Assembly (NCBI GenBank): GCA_046155505.1
Contig: JBJXFK010000251.1
Span: 1-29,548, forward strand
DNA: 29,548 nt
Direction of reading: 5' to 3'
Source: JBJXFK01 sp046155505
GTDB taxonomy: Bacteria > Planctomycetota > Phycisphaerae > UBA1845 > Fen-1342
Within the stretch, counting starts at the first letter, position 1, and each line of letters starts with the position of its first letter. The position numbers were made by a program, and so were the translations under genes. Shown piece after piece: positions 8,446 through 16,324 of this stretch. A model generated the notes under the pieces. It had not been told where the DNA came from. It saw nothing but the letters and a program-made list of their open reading frames with translations, and ran no database searches.

Positions 8446-8922
8446 GTGAAGTCTTGGGAAGTCTTGCGGGAAGCTTCGGACAAGGTCGGTGTGAAGTCGC
8501 TGGCCGCCAAGCTGAACCTGAGCACGGCGCTGGTCTATAAGTGGTGCCAGGAATCGCCGGCGGACGATCCGGGAGCGTCGGGGGCGCGAAATCCGCTCGA
8601 CCGCGTCAAGGAAATCTTCGACATCACTGCCGATCCGCGGATCATCAACTGGCTGTGTCACGAGTGCGGCGGCTTCTTCGTCGAAAACCCGCGCGTCAAA
8701 CCCAGTGCGGCGGAAGGGCACCTGCTCGGTTCGACGCAGGGCGTGGTGAACGATTTTAGTGAGATGCTTTCGGCGGTCAGTCGCAGTGTGGAAAACGACG
8801 GGCAGATCAGCCCTGCCGAGGCGGAGAATATTCGCCGAACGTGGGAGAATTTGAAGACGGCGGCCGAGGAATTTGTGACGGCGTGCGAGCGCGGCCTGTA
8901 TCGAGATTTGAAGCGGCGGTGA
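8446..8922 (+). CDS. Phage CII-like helix-turn-helix regulatory protein
   Basis: A 158-residue protein. Residues ~13-35 (VGVKSLAAKLNLSTALVYKW) form a helix-turn-helix, followed by a segment with a CHECGGFFV motif and an alpha-helical C-terminus (QISPAEAENIRRTWENLKTA). The layout resembles the phage regulatory protein CII (CP76) family, which has chromosomal members in planctomycetes; this match is from memory of the family and moderately sure. GTG at 8446 is chosen because AAGGGG lies 6 nt upstream and the family-like sequence begins there; the frame is open further upstream (to 7999) only because it overlaps the VKOR gene on the other strand. The gene is divergent from the VKOR-DsbA gene, 151 bp away, so the two may share a regulatory region. 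Confidence 0.75.
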   Translation: MKSWEVLREASDKVGVKSLAAKLNLSTALVYKWCQESPADDPGASGARNPLDRVKEIFDITADPRIINWLCHECGGFFVENPRVKPSAAEGHLLGSTQGVVNDFSEMLSAVSRSVENDGQISPAEAENIRRTWENLKTAAEEFVTACERGLYRDLKRR

Positions 8923-8980
8923 TGGCGGACGCGAGTTGTGTGTGCGCGTTGCGAGAGCGTGAATTTGCCGGAGTGATGCG

Positions 8981-9136
8981 ATGCGATTTGGACGGATCAG
9001 GTTATGGCTGGCGGGGCTGGCGGCGTGGATGGTGGGCGTGCCATTGACGCAGAAGGCGTACGGGCAGGCGGGCGATATCATCGACGCATCGATCGGACTG
9101 GGGCTGTCGATCGCGGATTCGGCCGGCGGGAGCTAA
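8981..9136 (+). CDS. Small secreted peptide (51 aa), function unknown
   Basis: A short open frame beginning at ATG 8981 with GGAG 7-10 nt upstream. Residues 1-30 read as a signal peptide: basic start (MRFGRIR), hydrophobic core (LWLAGLAAWMVGVPL) and AYGQA cleavage site. The mature part, about 20-25 residues (GDIIDASIGLGLSIADSAG), is amphipathic. It lies 58 bp after the CII-like gene on the same strand and 16 nt before a tandem hairpin array that could end transcription. No family was recognised. The ribosome site, signal peptide and context support a real gene, but the length keeps confidence moderate. Confidence 0.5.
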   Translation: MRFGRIRLWLAGLAAWMVGVPLTQKAYGQAGDIIDASIGLGLSIADSAGGS

Positions 9137-9140
9137 GAGG

Positions 9141-9250
9141 CGCGCTGGAGAGCTGCCGCCCTCGGCTGCTTTCTTTACGCGTTGTGGAGCAGCCGCTCTC
9201 GGCTGCTTTCGTTACGCGTTGTGGAGCTGCCGCCCTCGGCTGCTTTTTTC
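9141..9250 (+). terminator. Three tandem copies of the dispersed terminator-like hairpin
   Basis: Hairpins at 9152-9169, 9189-9206 and 9226-9243 are spaced exactly 37 bp apart. The middle copy, GCAGCCGCTCTCGGCTGC, is a perfect 7-bp stem with a 4-nt loop. Each is followed by T-rich sequence (TTTCTTT, TTTC, TTTTTTC). They lie just after the 51-aa peptide gene and would fit intrinsic termination on the plus strand. This is a tandem array of a repeat found singly elsewhere in the window. Confidence 0.6.
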
Positions 9251-9335
9251 GCTTGCGTGATCGTGCGGATTTCGAAAGCAAAACCCCTCCCTGACGGTCG
9301 GCGCTCGGTTTTGGCTCGCTTGCGCTTCGCGTTCA

Positions 9336-9358
9336 CTCGCTGGCGCGTCGCGTTCGGA
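9336..9358 (+). repeat. 23-bp dispersed repeat, copy 2
   Basis: Identical over 23 bp to copy 1 at 6341-6363. It lies just past the stop codon of the metalloprotease gene. Upstream (9300-9335) are related GCTCGCTTGCGCTTCGCG modules that look like decayed copies. Confidence 0.75.
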
Positions 9359-9383
9359 TCGCCGGCTCACGCAGAACCGTGCG

Positions 9384-12344
9384 TCAGCCACAGACCGTAC
9401 CAAATTGAGCGAGCAAGCTAGCGAGGTCGCTGAGATCGACGTCGCCGTCGTTGTCGAGGTCACCCTGGGCGCGCGTCGCGCCGCTCGCGGTACCGAAGTT
9501 CGCGAGCAGCGTGGCCAGGTCGCTGAGGTTGACCGCGCCGTCGCCATTCACGTCGCCAGGGCACGGGGGCGATTGGCGTTCGAGCGCCCCACGGTCGATG
9601 AGCGCGAGTGTCGGTCGTGCGGGGTCGATTACACCGGTGTTGGCGGCTGCGTCATCGACGAAACGGGCGTCGTCGAGCGCGTCGAGCGGCCAGGCTTCGA
9701 GCACGTTGCCATCGGCGTCGCGGTCGAGCGTATCAGCGCTAGTGAACGAGTTATTGCCGCTGTCGATGCAGAGCGACGCGGCTGCGAGCGACAAATCGCG
9801 CGAAGCCAATTCGACAAACAACGGGTCGGTGCCAAAGTTTCCGCTGCCGCCGAGCGAGCCGGTCCAGCCTTGTAGGCAGTTGTGGGCGAGCGAGGCGATA
9901 CCGCTGAATAGCGTGAGTTGCGCTTGCTGCGGATCTTCGAAGGCGTCGCTGTTTTCCCACAAGATGCTGTTTCGCAGGTTGAGCGTCGAGCCCCAGGTCG
10001 CGAGTCCGCCGCCGCGGTCGAGCGCGAAATTTGCGACGATGGTGCAATTTGTGATCCTGGCAGTTGTACTGTTCTGCACGTAGATCGCGCCGCCGCTGGT
10101 GGCGGCTGTGTTGTCGCGCAGGATTGAGTTGCTGAGCACGAGCGTGCTGATCCAGACGTCGATCGCGCCGCTTCCGTCAAAGGTGGCTTCGTTGTCAGAG
10201 AAGTGGCATCCGTCGAGCCGAACGGAGGCCTGATCGAGGGCGATGCCGCCGCCCCAGCGCGCCGAGCCGAGCGCGAACGATGAGGCGACGATGTCTCCGC
10301 CGGTCTGGAAGAAGTTGATCGCCGCTCCGCCGAAGCCGGCGAAGTTCTCTTCGAACGAGCAGTCGCGCACATGCAACAAGCCGTTGTAGTTCACGGCGAT
10401 CGCACCGCCCGAACCGCCGGCGCTATTGCGTTCAAACCGGCAATCCTGAATCCGCGGCAAGCCACCGTCGACGTAGATCGCGCCACCGTCGAACGTCGCG
10501 GTATTGTCGCGGAAGACGCAGTTGCGCAGCGTGATCTGCGAATTGATGCACCACATTCCCGCCGCCGCAAAGTCGGACCCACCGTCCTGAATGACGAATC
10601 CGTCGAGCAGCGCGGCGGCATCGACGCCTACGGCTTCGACCACGCTGTGTGCGTTGTCGGAAGAATCAAGCGGTACGCCAAGATCGCCGCTTAATCTCGT
10701 CTCGTGGAGAGCCGGGTCGCGCTGCGTTGCGCTCGTCTCACCGCCTCCGGGCCGCGATTGTCCCTGAAATCCGCCGAGCAGGCGCAGGCCGCTGCGCATC
10801 GCGAAACGCGCAAAGCGATCGGTGCCGGTCGGCAGGTACGTCCCATCGGCGACCCAGATCTCGGTTACGTCTGAGCAGGCGACGCGCGTTTCGTAAAGCA
10901 CTTCCCAAAGATCGCGCCGCGCCGCCGTCCATGAACGCCCATCGCCGACCGTCGTCGCGTTCGCATCGACGTACACGCGGCGTTCGCACTCGTCCGGGCG
11001 ACAATCCGCGTTGGCGTCAGTGCTGGTCGAATTCGCGATGTCGACGCTGTCTTCGATTCCGTTGCCGTTGCAGTCCTGCAAGCCGACGGCGTCACGGAAG
11101 TTTGCGAGTGCATAGCGCGAGCGCGAGATGACGAGGGCGTTGGCTGTGGGCAACGGTTGCCCGAATGCGACGCCGAGCGGTTGACCGCTGATGTGTGTGA
11201 GGTGCGGATTGGAGTAGAACGGGATGGCGCTGCCGACGTACGACATGATCGTGCCCAGTTCGCCGCCGCCGGGATTGAAGTGATGGCCGAAGCCGTAATA
11301 GAACACGCCGTTGTCGGCGTTCGGGCGATCGTGGGCACAGCCGAAATTGTGGCCGAGTTCGTGGGCGAGCGTGAGGCTGCCGCCGCCCACGCTGCGCCAG
11401 TTGTTGACCGAGAATGCGGATTGCGGCCAGAACGTCGCGTAATACGCCTGTCCGCCGGTGAAGCGTGTGTCGTCGATGAACAGCGCGACCAGGTCGGCGG
11501 CGTATTGGTCGCGCAGCGTGTGGGCATTGTCGATAAAGCCGTCGCTCGGGTTTGTGATTCGCGGCAGGTGGTCGCCCCAGGCGGGCGCGACTTCGTCGTA
11601 TGCGACTTCGACAAACGCGGCCATGCGCATCGTCGTCGCGTCGATGCCGCTATTGGCGATAGCGAACGTCGCGGTGTCGAGGCCGTTCTGCACGCGCGAT
11701 TGCAGGGCCGCGATGCCGCCGGCGGCGTCGCGGGCGGCGGGCGTGTAGAGGCAGAGCACGTCAATGGTGCGTGCGTCGTCGTTGCATGGGCAAGTCGAAC
11801 CGCGCGGGCCGATGGCTGGTTGTGCGGGCGTCGGCGATGAGAACTCCGGCAATGGCTGATCGACATGCGAGATTTCAGCGGTGCGATGAGTCGTGCCGTA
11901 GCATCGCACGATTTGATCGGGCGGCAATTCGCGTGAGATGCACCAAGCGCCTGACGGCTCGGCCTCGCCGATTGCCGGGACGAGTTCATATGCACGCCCA
12001 CCGGTCCAGAGTCCTCCCGTGACGACGCCATCAACGCTCGTGATTACAACCGAGCTGCGCGGGTCGCCGCTCACGCGGCCGAACCACGAGTGCACTCCGG
12101 GCGCGGGCGTCGCGGATGCCTGCCACGCTACCTCGATCGGTGTTTGAGTGAACCAGTCGGTGCTGGTTGTGACCGACGTTACTGGTTGAATGTGCCGCGG
12201 CAAGTCGGCGACAATGACACGCACCATGCGACTCTTTTCAGCAAGTGGCACGAATGGGTCCAGCGGCAACGGGAGCGCAGCGCAGCACGTAGCGGCGAGC
12301 GCTGGAATCGTGATCAGTGCGAACGTTCGGTGTCGCTTCATCAT
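9384..12344 (-). CDS. Secreted zinc metalloprotease with beta-helix repeats and C-terminal dockerin
   Basis: A protein of about 986 residues. The start is set at the double ATG (12344/12341) after a GGGGGGG stretch, because it opens a signal peptide (MMKRHRTFALITIPALAATC); longer in-frame starts would spoil it. A propeptide-like region is followed by a reprolysin/metzincin catalytic core: HELGHNFGCAH at residues ~328-338 provides three zinc His and the catalytic Glu, with the Met-turn probably at IMSY shortly after. Residues ~560-880 carry GGAIYV / NCVFRDN / GGGLATW repeats typical of a right-handed parallel beta-helix. The last ~60 residues form two dockerin-like calcium repeats (GDVNGDGAVNLSDLATLL and GDLDNDGDVDLSDLASLL). 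It is likely extracellular or surface-bound. The substrate cannot be read. It is divergent from the small secreted protein at 12653. Confidence 0.88.
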   Translation of the reverse strand: MMKRHRTFALITIPALAATCCAALPLPLDPFVPLAEKSRMVRVIVADLPRHIQPVTSVTTSTDWFTQTPIEVAWQASATPAPGVHSWFGRVSGDPRSSVVITSVDGVVTGGLWTGGRAYELVPAIGEAEPSGAWCISRELPPDQIVRCYGTTHRTAEISHVDQPLPEFSSPTPAQPAIGPRGSTCPCNDDARTIDVLCLYTPAARDAAGGIAALQSRVQNGLDTATFAIANSGIDATTMRMAAFVEVAYDEVAPAWGDHLPRITNPSDGFIDNAHTLRDQYAADLVALFIDDTRFTGGQAYYATFWPQSAFSVNNWRSVGGGSLTLAHELGHNFGCAHDRPNADNGVFYYGFGHHFNPGGGELGTIMSYVGSAIPFYSNPHLTHISGQPLGVAFGQPLPTANALVISRSRYALANFRDAVGLQDCNGNGIEDSVDIANSTSTDANADCRPDECERRVYVDANATTVGDGRSWTAARRDLWEVLYETRVACSDVTEIWVADGTYLPTGTDRFARFAMRSGLRLLGGFQGQSRPGGGETSATQRDPALHETRLSGDLGVPLDSSDNAHSVVEAVGVDAAALLDGFVIQDGGSDFAAAGMWCINSQITLRNCVFRDNTATFDGGAIYVDGGLPRIQDCRFERNSAGGSGGAIAVNYNGLLHVRDCSFEENFAGFGGAAINFFQTGGDIVASSFALGSARWGGGIALDQASVRLDGCHFSDNEATFDGSGAIDVWISTLVLSNSILRDNTAATSGGAIYVQNSTTARITNCTIVANFALDRGGGLATWGSTLNLRNSILWENSDAFEDPQQAQLTLFSGIASLAHNCLQGWTGSLGGSGNFGTDPLFVELASRDLSLAAASLCIDSGNNSFTSADTLDRDADGNVLEAWPLDALDDARFVDDAAANTGVIDPARPTLALIDRGALERQSPPCPGDVNGDGAVNLSDLATLLANFGTASGATRAQGDLDNDGDVDLSDLASLLAQFGTVCG

Positions 12345-12652
12345 CCCCCCCGGCGGAGTCCGTGGCATTTCAGCATAGCACAGTACCCGAGAAATCAAAG
12401 CACTTTTTGCCGCCAATGTGACTCCACGCACGCACTCTTGCCGGCCGCACGCTGGGCTGGCGAATCTCTGTCGCCGAATTCTCGAAATCGACGGCTGGGA
12501 CAGTCGCGACGTGCGTAAGATATTCGGACCGGCGAGCCACCGGTTCATATCGACATTCCTTCCGACCCAACCAGTCGTTCGATTCGCGAGCGGGCCATCG
12601 TTGCCGCGCGGCAGGGGGCGCTCTCGCGACTACTCATTCGGGAGGTGCAACA
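12345..12652. other. Divergent intergenic region
   Basis: The 308 bases separate the metalloprotease start from the small secreted protein start. Open frames cross it but overlap both genes out of frame and show no protein family. Apart from the weak promoter candidate at 12372-12398, nothing structured was seen. Confidence 0.5.
12372..12398 (-). promoter_or_regulatory. Weak candidate promoter for the metalloprotease gene
   Basis: On the reverse strand TTGATT (12398-12393) and TATGCT (12377-12372) are separated by 15 bp, about 20-28 nt before the chosen start. Both boxes match consensus at 4 of 6 positions and the spacing is short. Confidence 0.25.
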
Positions 12653-12997
12653 ATGTTGCGCAAGTCCAATTCTGTTCCGATCGTGGCTCTACTGGCGTGT
12701 CTGATTCTGCCCGGTTTTCTGGCCGCGGGTGGCGATCCGCCGTCGGGCAGCGGCGACATCGAGGGTGTCACGCTCAAGGAGGGCGAGGGCAAGGGGGCCA
12801 GCGTCTATGTGATCGACGACAACAACGACATCATCGCCGAGACCATCTCCGACGAAGTGACAGGGGCGTTCTCGCTGGAAAACGTCCCCACGGGCACATA
12901 CAAAGTGTTCGCGAAAACTGGCGACGGGCTCGAGGGCAGTGAACAGGCAACGGTGGAAGTGTTCCAGTCAGTGTACGTCGTCATCAACCTCAACTGA
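12653..12997 (+). CDS. Small secreted protein with carboxypeptidase-regulatory-like beta-sandwich domain
   Basis: A 114-residue exported protein. Residues 1-25 are a signal peptide (MLRKSNSVPIVALLACLILP). The mature domain has the pattern of carboxypeptidase-regulatory/SdrD-B-like folds: a bonded strand with a functionalised loop (EGVTLKEGEGKGASVYVID), then TGAFSLENVPTGTYKVFA, the characteristic F.l.nvp.GtY.v signature, and a closing strand VFQSVYVVINLN. Such domains are binding or spacer modules, not enzymes. The start is supported by GGGAGG 6 nt before the ATG. It stands alone between a divergent protease gene and the TPR gene 256 bp downstream. Confidence 0.8.
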   Translation: MLRKSNSVPIVALLACLILPGFLAAGGDPPSGSGDIEGVTLKEGEGKGASVYVIDDNNDIIAETISDEVTGAFSLENVPTGTYKVFAKTGDGLEGSEQATVEVFQSVYVVINLN

Positions 12998-13253
12998 CGT
13001 AGTTCGGCTGATAGCAACGTCTGTCGTCCCCGGCGCTCGCGTCGCTTGATCGCGCTCGAGCGCCGGTCGGCGATTGGCCGCACGTCGCGCAAGATCGAGC
13101 GGCGCGTTGTTCGCGCGCCGAGGATCGCGCACACCCTGCGCGGCACAATTCGCGAGCAGTTTTTCTGGCCGCATTTTGCAAATCGCTTGCTCGCACCGAC
13201 TCTTTTTCCAACACTTCAGCATGGGCAATTCCGCCCAGTCCTTAGGTGTCGCT

Positions 13254-14897
13254 ATGCGTGTGGACACAGTTGCAGCCGGGCTCGCCGCTATCAATGCCGT
13301 GACAAGAGGCATTGCAGGCGGGGCGAGTCCGGCCGCGACGGGGACCGCGTTCGGGCCTTCCTCTCTGCTTTCCATCAGCGGCGTTTCGAGTGGATCGGCG
13401 CTCGACGGGCTGTACACGGCCCTTTCCGGGTCGCTCGCCAATCGCAGTGCGCAAAACACGCCGCGTGTCAGCCCCAAGCAACAAAACGAACTGAATAAGC
13501 AGATGCGGGCCGCACTCGCCCTCGCTGATGCGGGCAACGTCGATCAGGCCCGAGAACAACTGAAATCGATCGCGAACAAGAACCCGAGCAGCGGCGTCGC
13601 AGTGCATTCGCAGGGCGTGATCGAGCTAACGGCCGGTAATTACGAGGCCGCCGAGCGGTTCTTCCGCAAGGCGGATTTTCTCGATGCGTCGCTGGGTGCG
13701 GCCGGCGACGTCGAGAACGCGCGGGTGCTGCAAAAGAGCGACAAGGCCGTGCTCGATCGGGCCAATCGCTTGCTCGCCGACCCGAACACACGTAAAGACG
13801 GCACGAATCTGCTCAATTTGCTCGCCAAGCGCAGCCCGCGCGACGCGAGCGTGCGCATCAAGCTGGGCGACGTGGCTCTGCAGGATCGCGACGTGCTCAA
13901 CGCGGCGCTCAACTATTCGCGTGCGACCGGCATCGCGACCAAAGAGCAGCTCGGTGAGATCGAGGGCAAGCTCAAGGGCTTGCTCAAGCAGACGAAGGAC
14001 GAAGCGTTTGTGCAGAATTTGCTCGGTCGCACGCAACTCAAGCTCGGCAAGCTGGATGAGGCGCTTGCGACGCTGCATGCCGCGACCGAGAAGAGCGACG
14101 GTCGCATCGAGTATCGCGAGGATGAGGCCAAGGCGCTGGTCGCGATCGGGCGCGAGAAGTTGCGGCGCGGCGATATTTCGGCGGCGCTGACCAATTTTGA
14201 TTCGGCGTTCGATCTCGATCCGGTGGGCGATGAAGTGCAACTGGCCCGGGCTGATGGTTTCGTGGCGCGGGCCGAGCAGCGCACGCAGTCGGGAAATCTG
14301 AACGGCGCGATCGACGACTTCGACAAGGCCGCCCGCGCGGCCCGGCGCAGGGGCGGCGAAGAGACACTGAAACGCGTCGCCGCGGGCGTGTACGCGGTGG
14401 GTCGGCGACTCGAATCGCGGCGCGACGAGGGCGAGGATATCGGGCGCGAGATCACGGCGTTTCAGGCGGCGTATGACATCGACCCGGACAACAAGATTTA
14501 CCGCAGGAAGCTGGCCGAGACGCGTAGCGCGCTCGGCGATCAATACCTGGCCGAGGACAATTTCAAGGACGCCGCGCTCTCGTACAAGCGCGCGTTCGAG
14601 TTGGACAAGCAGAACGCGGATTACAAGGACGCGGCGCTGAGTGCGTTCAGCAAGTATGGCGAGGAAGAGCTTGAAAATCGGCGGTTCGACACTGCAATCA
14701 CCGCCTATCGCAACATGTTCGAAATCTCGGGCAAGACAGCCGAGTCGCGGACACAGCTCGCGGACGTGTACAACCAGGCGGGCGTGTACTACCGCGATCT
14801 CGATGACGACGATCGGGCGGCGACATACTTTAGCCAGGCGCTCATCCTGTTCCCCGACAATGATACGTATCGCACGAATTACGAGAGCGTGAGTTGA
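13254..14897 (+). CDS. Tetratricopeptide-repeat protein
   Basis: A 547-residue protein made mostly of TPR-type helical pairs, with signatures such as ALALADAGNVDQAREQLKSI, GNYEAAERFFRKA, LGKLDEALATLHAA, RGDISAALTNFDSAFDLDP and DDDDRAATYFSQALILFP. TPR arrays bind other proteins. The first ~80 residues (AAINAVTRGIAGGAS, SGSALDGLYTALSG) are low-complexity and Gly/Ala/Ser-rich, with no clear signal peptide, so the location is open. ATG 13254 is chosen because TTAGGTG lies just upstream; ATG 13221 in the same frame has no ribosome site. A hairpin-and-T-run terminator candidate follows the stop. No partner is evident from the neighbours. Confidence 0.8.
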   Translation: MRVDTVAAGLAAINAVTRGIAGGASPAATGTAFGPSSLLSISGVSSGSALDGLYTALSGSLANRSAQNTPRVSPKQQNELNKQMRAALALADAGNVDQAREQLKSIANKNPSSGVAVHSQGVIELTAGNYEAAERFFRKADFLDASLGAAGDVENARVLQKSDKAVLDRANRLLADPNTRKDGTNLLNLLAKRSPRDASVRIKLGDVALQDRDVLNAALNYSRATGIATKEQLGEIEGKLKGLLKQTKDEAFVQNLLGRTQLKLGKLDEALATLHAATEKSDGRIEYREDEAKALVAIGREKLRRGDISAALTNFDSAFDLDPVGDEVQLARADGFVARAEQRTQSGNLNGAIDDFDKAARAARRRGGEETLKRVAAGVYAVGRRLESRRDEGEDIGREITAFQAAYDIDPDNKIYRRKLAETRSALGDQYLAEDNFKDAALSYKRAFELDKQNADYKDAALSAFSKYGEEELENRRFDTAITAYRNMFEISGKTAESRTQLADVYNQAGVYYRDLDDDDRAATYFSQALILFPDNDTYRTNYESVS

Positions 14898-14930
14898 GCG
14901 GCTCGCAGGCGACGCCGCCGCGCCTTTTTT
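14898..14930 (+). terminator. Candidate intrinsic terminator after the TPR gene
   Basis: Immediately past the stop codon, GC-rich sequence can pair as GGCG (14908-14911) with CGCC (14921-14924), or as GCGGC (14898-14902) with GCCGC (14914-14918), followed by TTTTTT at 14925-14930. The stem is short. Confidence 0.4.
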
Positions 14931-14977
14931 GACGCCCGCAATTTGATCGCCCATCATGCCGTGCCAAGGAGCGGTGC

Positions 14978-15646
14978 ATGAGCGAGGCGGTTTGGAATGC
15001 GGTCGATTCATACCTGGAGCACCTGTTCATCGGCGATGACGCGGTGTTGCGGGAAACGATGCGCGCAAGCGTCGCCGCCGGATTGCCGTCGATTCAGGTT
15101 TCGCCGACGCAGGGCAAGTTGCTGCATCAGATGGTGCGAATGTGCGGCGCGCGGCGGGTGCTGGAGATTGGCACGCTTGGCGGCTACAGCGCGATCTGGA
15201 TGGCGCGTGGGTTGCCGGCTGACGGCAAGCTGATTTCGCTGGAGGTCGATCCGCGTAATGCAGCCGTGGCGCGGGCGAATATCGAGCACGCGGGTCTCGC
15301 CGCGAAAGTCGAGATCCACCTGGGCGCGGCGCTCGACTTGCTGCCAACAATCGCGACGCAGGGCGGCGGCCTGTTCGACCTGACATTCATCGACGCGGAC
15401 AAAGCGAACAGTCCGGCGTATTTCGAATGGGCTTTGCGGCTTTCGCGCGTCGGCAGCGTGATCATCGTCGACAACGTCGTGCGCGAGGGCAACGTATTGC
15501 ACAGCGCGAGCGACGATCCTGCCGTGCTGGGCACTCGCCGTGTGCTGGAGGTGATGTCCTCCGAGTCGCGCGTCACAGCGACGGCAATTCAGACGGTCGG
15601 CTGCAAGGGCTATGACGGCTTCGCGATCGCGCTCGTCACGGGTTGA
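14978..15646 (+). CDS. Class I SAM-dependent O-methyltransferase (family 3, COMT-like)
   Basis: A 222-residue methyltransferase. VLEIGTLGGYSAIWMA (61-76) is the SAM-binding motif I, LEVDP (89-92) carries the ribose-binding acidic residue, FIDADK (138-142) and VDNVV (164-168) supply the metal-binding Asp/Asn of catechol- and caffeoyl-CoA-type O-methyltransferases. The C-terminal Y-D-G-F segment (KGYDGFAIALV) is typical. It transfers a methyl group from SAM to a hydroxyl of a small molecule; the substrate is unknown. The start has an ideal AAGGAG 6 nt before the ATG. The EthD-like gene follows 104 bp later and may be cotranscribed. Confidence 0.9.
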   Translation: MSEAVWNAVDSYLEHLFIGDDAVLRETMRASVAAGLPSIQVSPTQGKLLHQMVRMCGARRVLEIGTLGGYSAIWMARGLPADGKLISLEVDPRNAAVARANIEHAGLAAKVEIHLGAALDLLPTIATQGGGLFDLTFIDADKANSPAYFEWALRLSRVGSVIIVDNVVREGNVLHSASDDPAVLGTRRVLEVMSSESRVTATAIQTVGCKGYDGFAIALVTG

Positions 15647-15750
15647 TCCGATCGCGTAGGATTTCGGCACGCCGCGATGCCGCAACCGGTGCGAGCGTCG
15701 CGCGGTTCGCCGTTGTCATGCAAGTACGTCAATACGGGAGCCAATCGCCC

Positions 15751-16056
15751 ATGTTCAAGCTGATCGCGCTGTATTCAAAGGCCGAGGATGTCGTCGCGTT
15801 TGAGAAGCACTATCGCGAAGTTCACGCGCCGCTGGCGATGAAGATGCCGGGGCTGAAGAAGTGCGAGCTGAACTGGGTGAAGGGTTCGCCCGGCGGCGAG
15901 GCGCGCTATCACCTGATCGCCGAGTTGTATTTTGAAGACAAGGCGGCGCTGAAAGCTGCGATGAGTTCGCCCGAGGGCATGGCGGCGGCCAAGGATTTGA
16001 TGGGTTTTGCGGGCAAGATTGTGCATCTGGTGACGGCGGAGTGCGAGACGATGTAG
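15751..16056 (+). CDS. EthD-like ferredoxin-fold protein
   Basis: A 101-residue protein of the EthD / dimeric alpha-beta barrel class. It opens with MFKLIALYSKAEDVVAFEKH, followed by YREVHAPLAMKMPGLKKCEL, the signature order for this family (short strand, helix, YxxxHxPL, second strand), and ends with a strand ending in GKIVHLVTAE. Members are named after a gene near ether-degradation clusters and are usually small dimers of unknown catalytic role. ATG 15751 is chosen over the open frame upstream because GGGAG lies 10 nt before it and the fold begins there. It follows the O-methyltransferase gene at short distance; a shared role is only a guess. Confidence 0.8.
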   Translation: MFKLIALYSKAEDVVAFEKHYREVHAPLAMKMPGLKKCELNWVKGSPGGEARYHLIAELYFEDKAALKAAMSSPEGMAAAKDLMGFAGKIVHLVTAECETM

Positions 16057-16153
16057 CCGCTGCGGGTTCCAGGCCGGCCGCGCCGACATCGATGGCGCGT
16101 TTTCTGACGACGGCGTGATGCCGCGCTCGCTATCAAGTTAAGAGCGGTGTCGC

Positions 16154-16324
16154 ATGGTGCAAGCCATCGGTGATCGAACGAGCGATGTCGAGTTCGTAAA
16201 GAAGCTAATCCTGCTTCACGCGCCGCGCCCGTCGCTTCACTAACTGTTCGGCTGTGAGGTCGGTGACTTTGAGGCGATCACGAACGAGGACATCAAGGCC
16301 GAGTATGTCGATGGAGCGATTATT
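16154..16324 (+). pseudogene. Detached N-terminal part of a Uma2 nuclease gene, with in-frame stop
   Basis: In the same frame as the Uma2 body, ATG 16154 opens 29 codons (MVQAIGDRTSDVEFVKKLIL and on) ending at TAA 16241-16243. After the stop the frame continues with FEAITNEDIKAEYVDGAIIV, which has the look of the conserved N-terminal strand of Uma2 proteins (elidG-like). No ATG, GTG or TTG lies between the stop and 16325. The simplest reading is one gene of about 216 codons with a nonsense mutation at codon 30. Confidence 0.5.

Noticed and set aside
9141..9250. Three regularly spaced repeats as a possible CRISPR array
   Set aside because: The 37-bp units are contiguous without unique spacers, the repeat is a hairpin with T-run found singly elsewhere, and no cas gene is present.
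12345..12548. 68-residue N-terminal extension of the metalloprotease
   Set aside because: It would bury the obvious signal peptide beginning at the double ATG and is not hydrophobic.
12418..12942. 174-residue plus-strand frame overlapping the small secreted protein
   Set aside because: It is out of frame with the gene at 12653, which has a ribosome site and signal peptide; the overlapping frame is Arg/Gly-rich without motifs.
13626..15011. 461-residue reverse-strand frame opposite the TPR and methyltransferase genes
   Set aside because: It overlaps two well-supported genes and has low-complexity composition without any recognisable motif.
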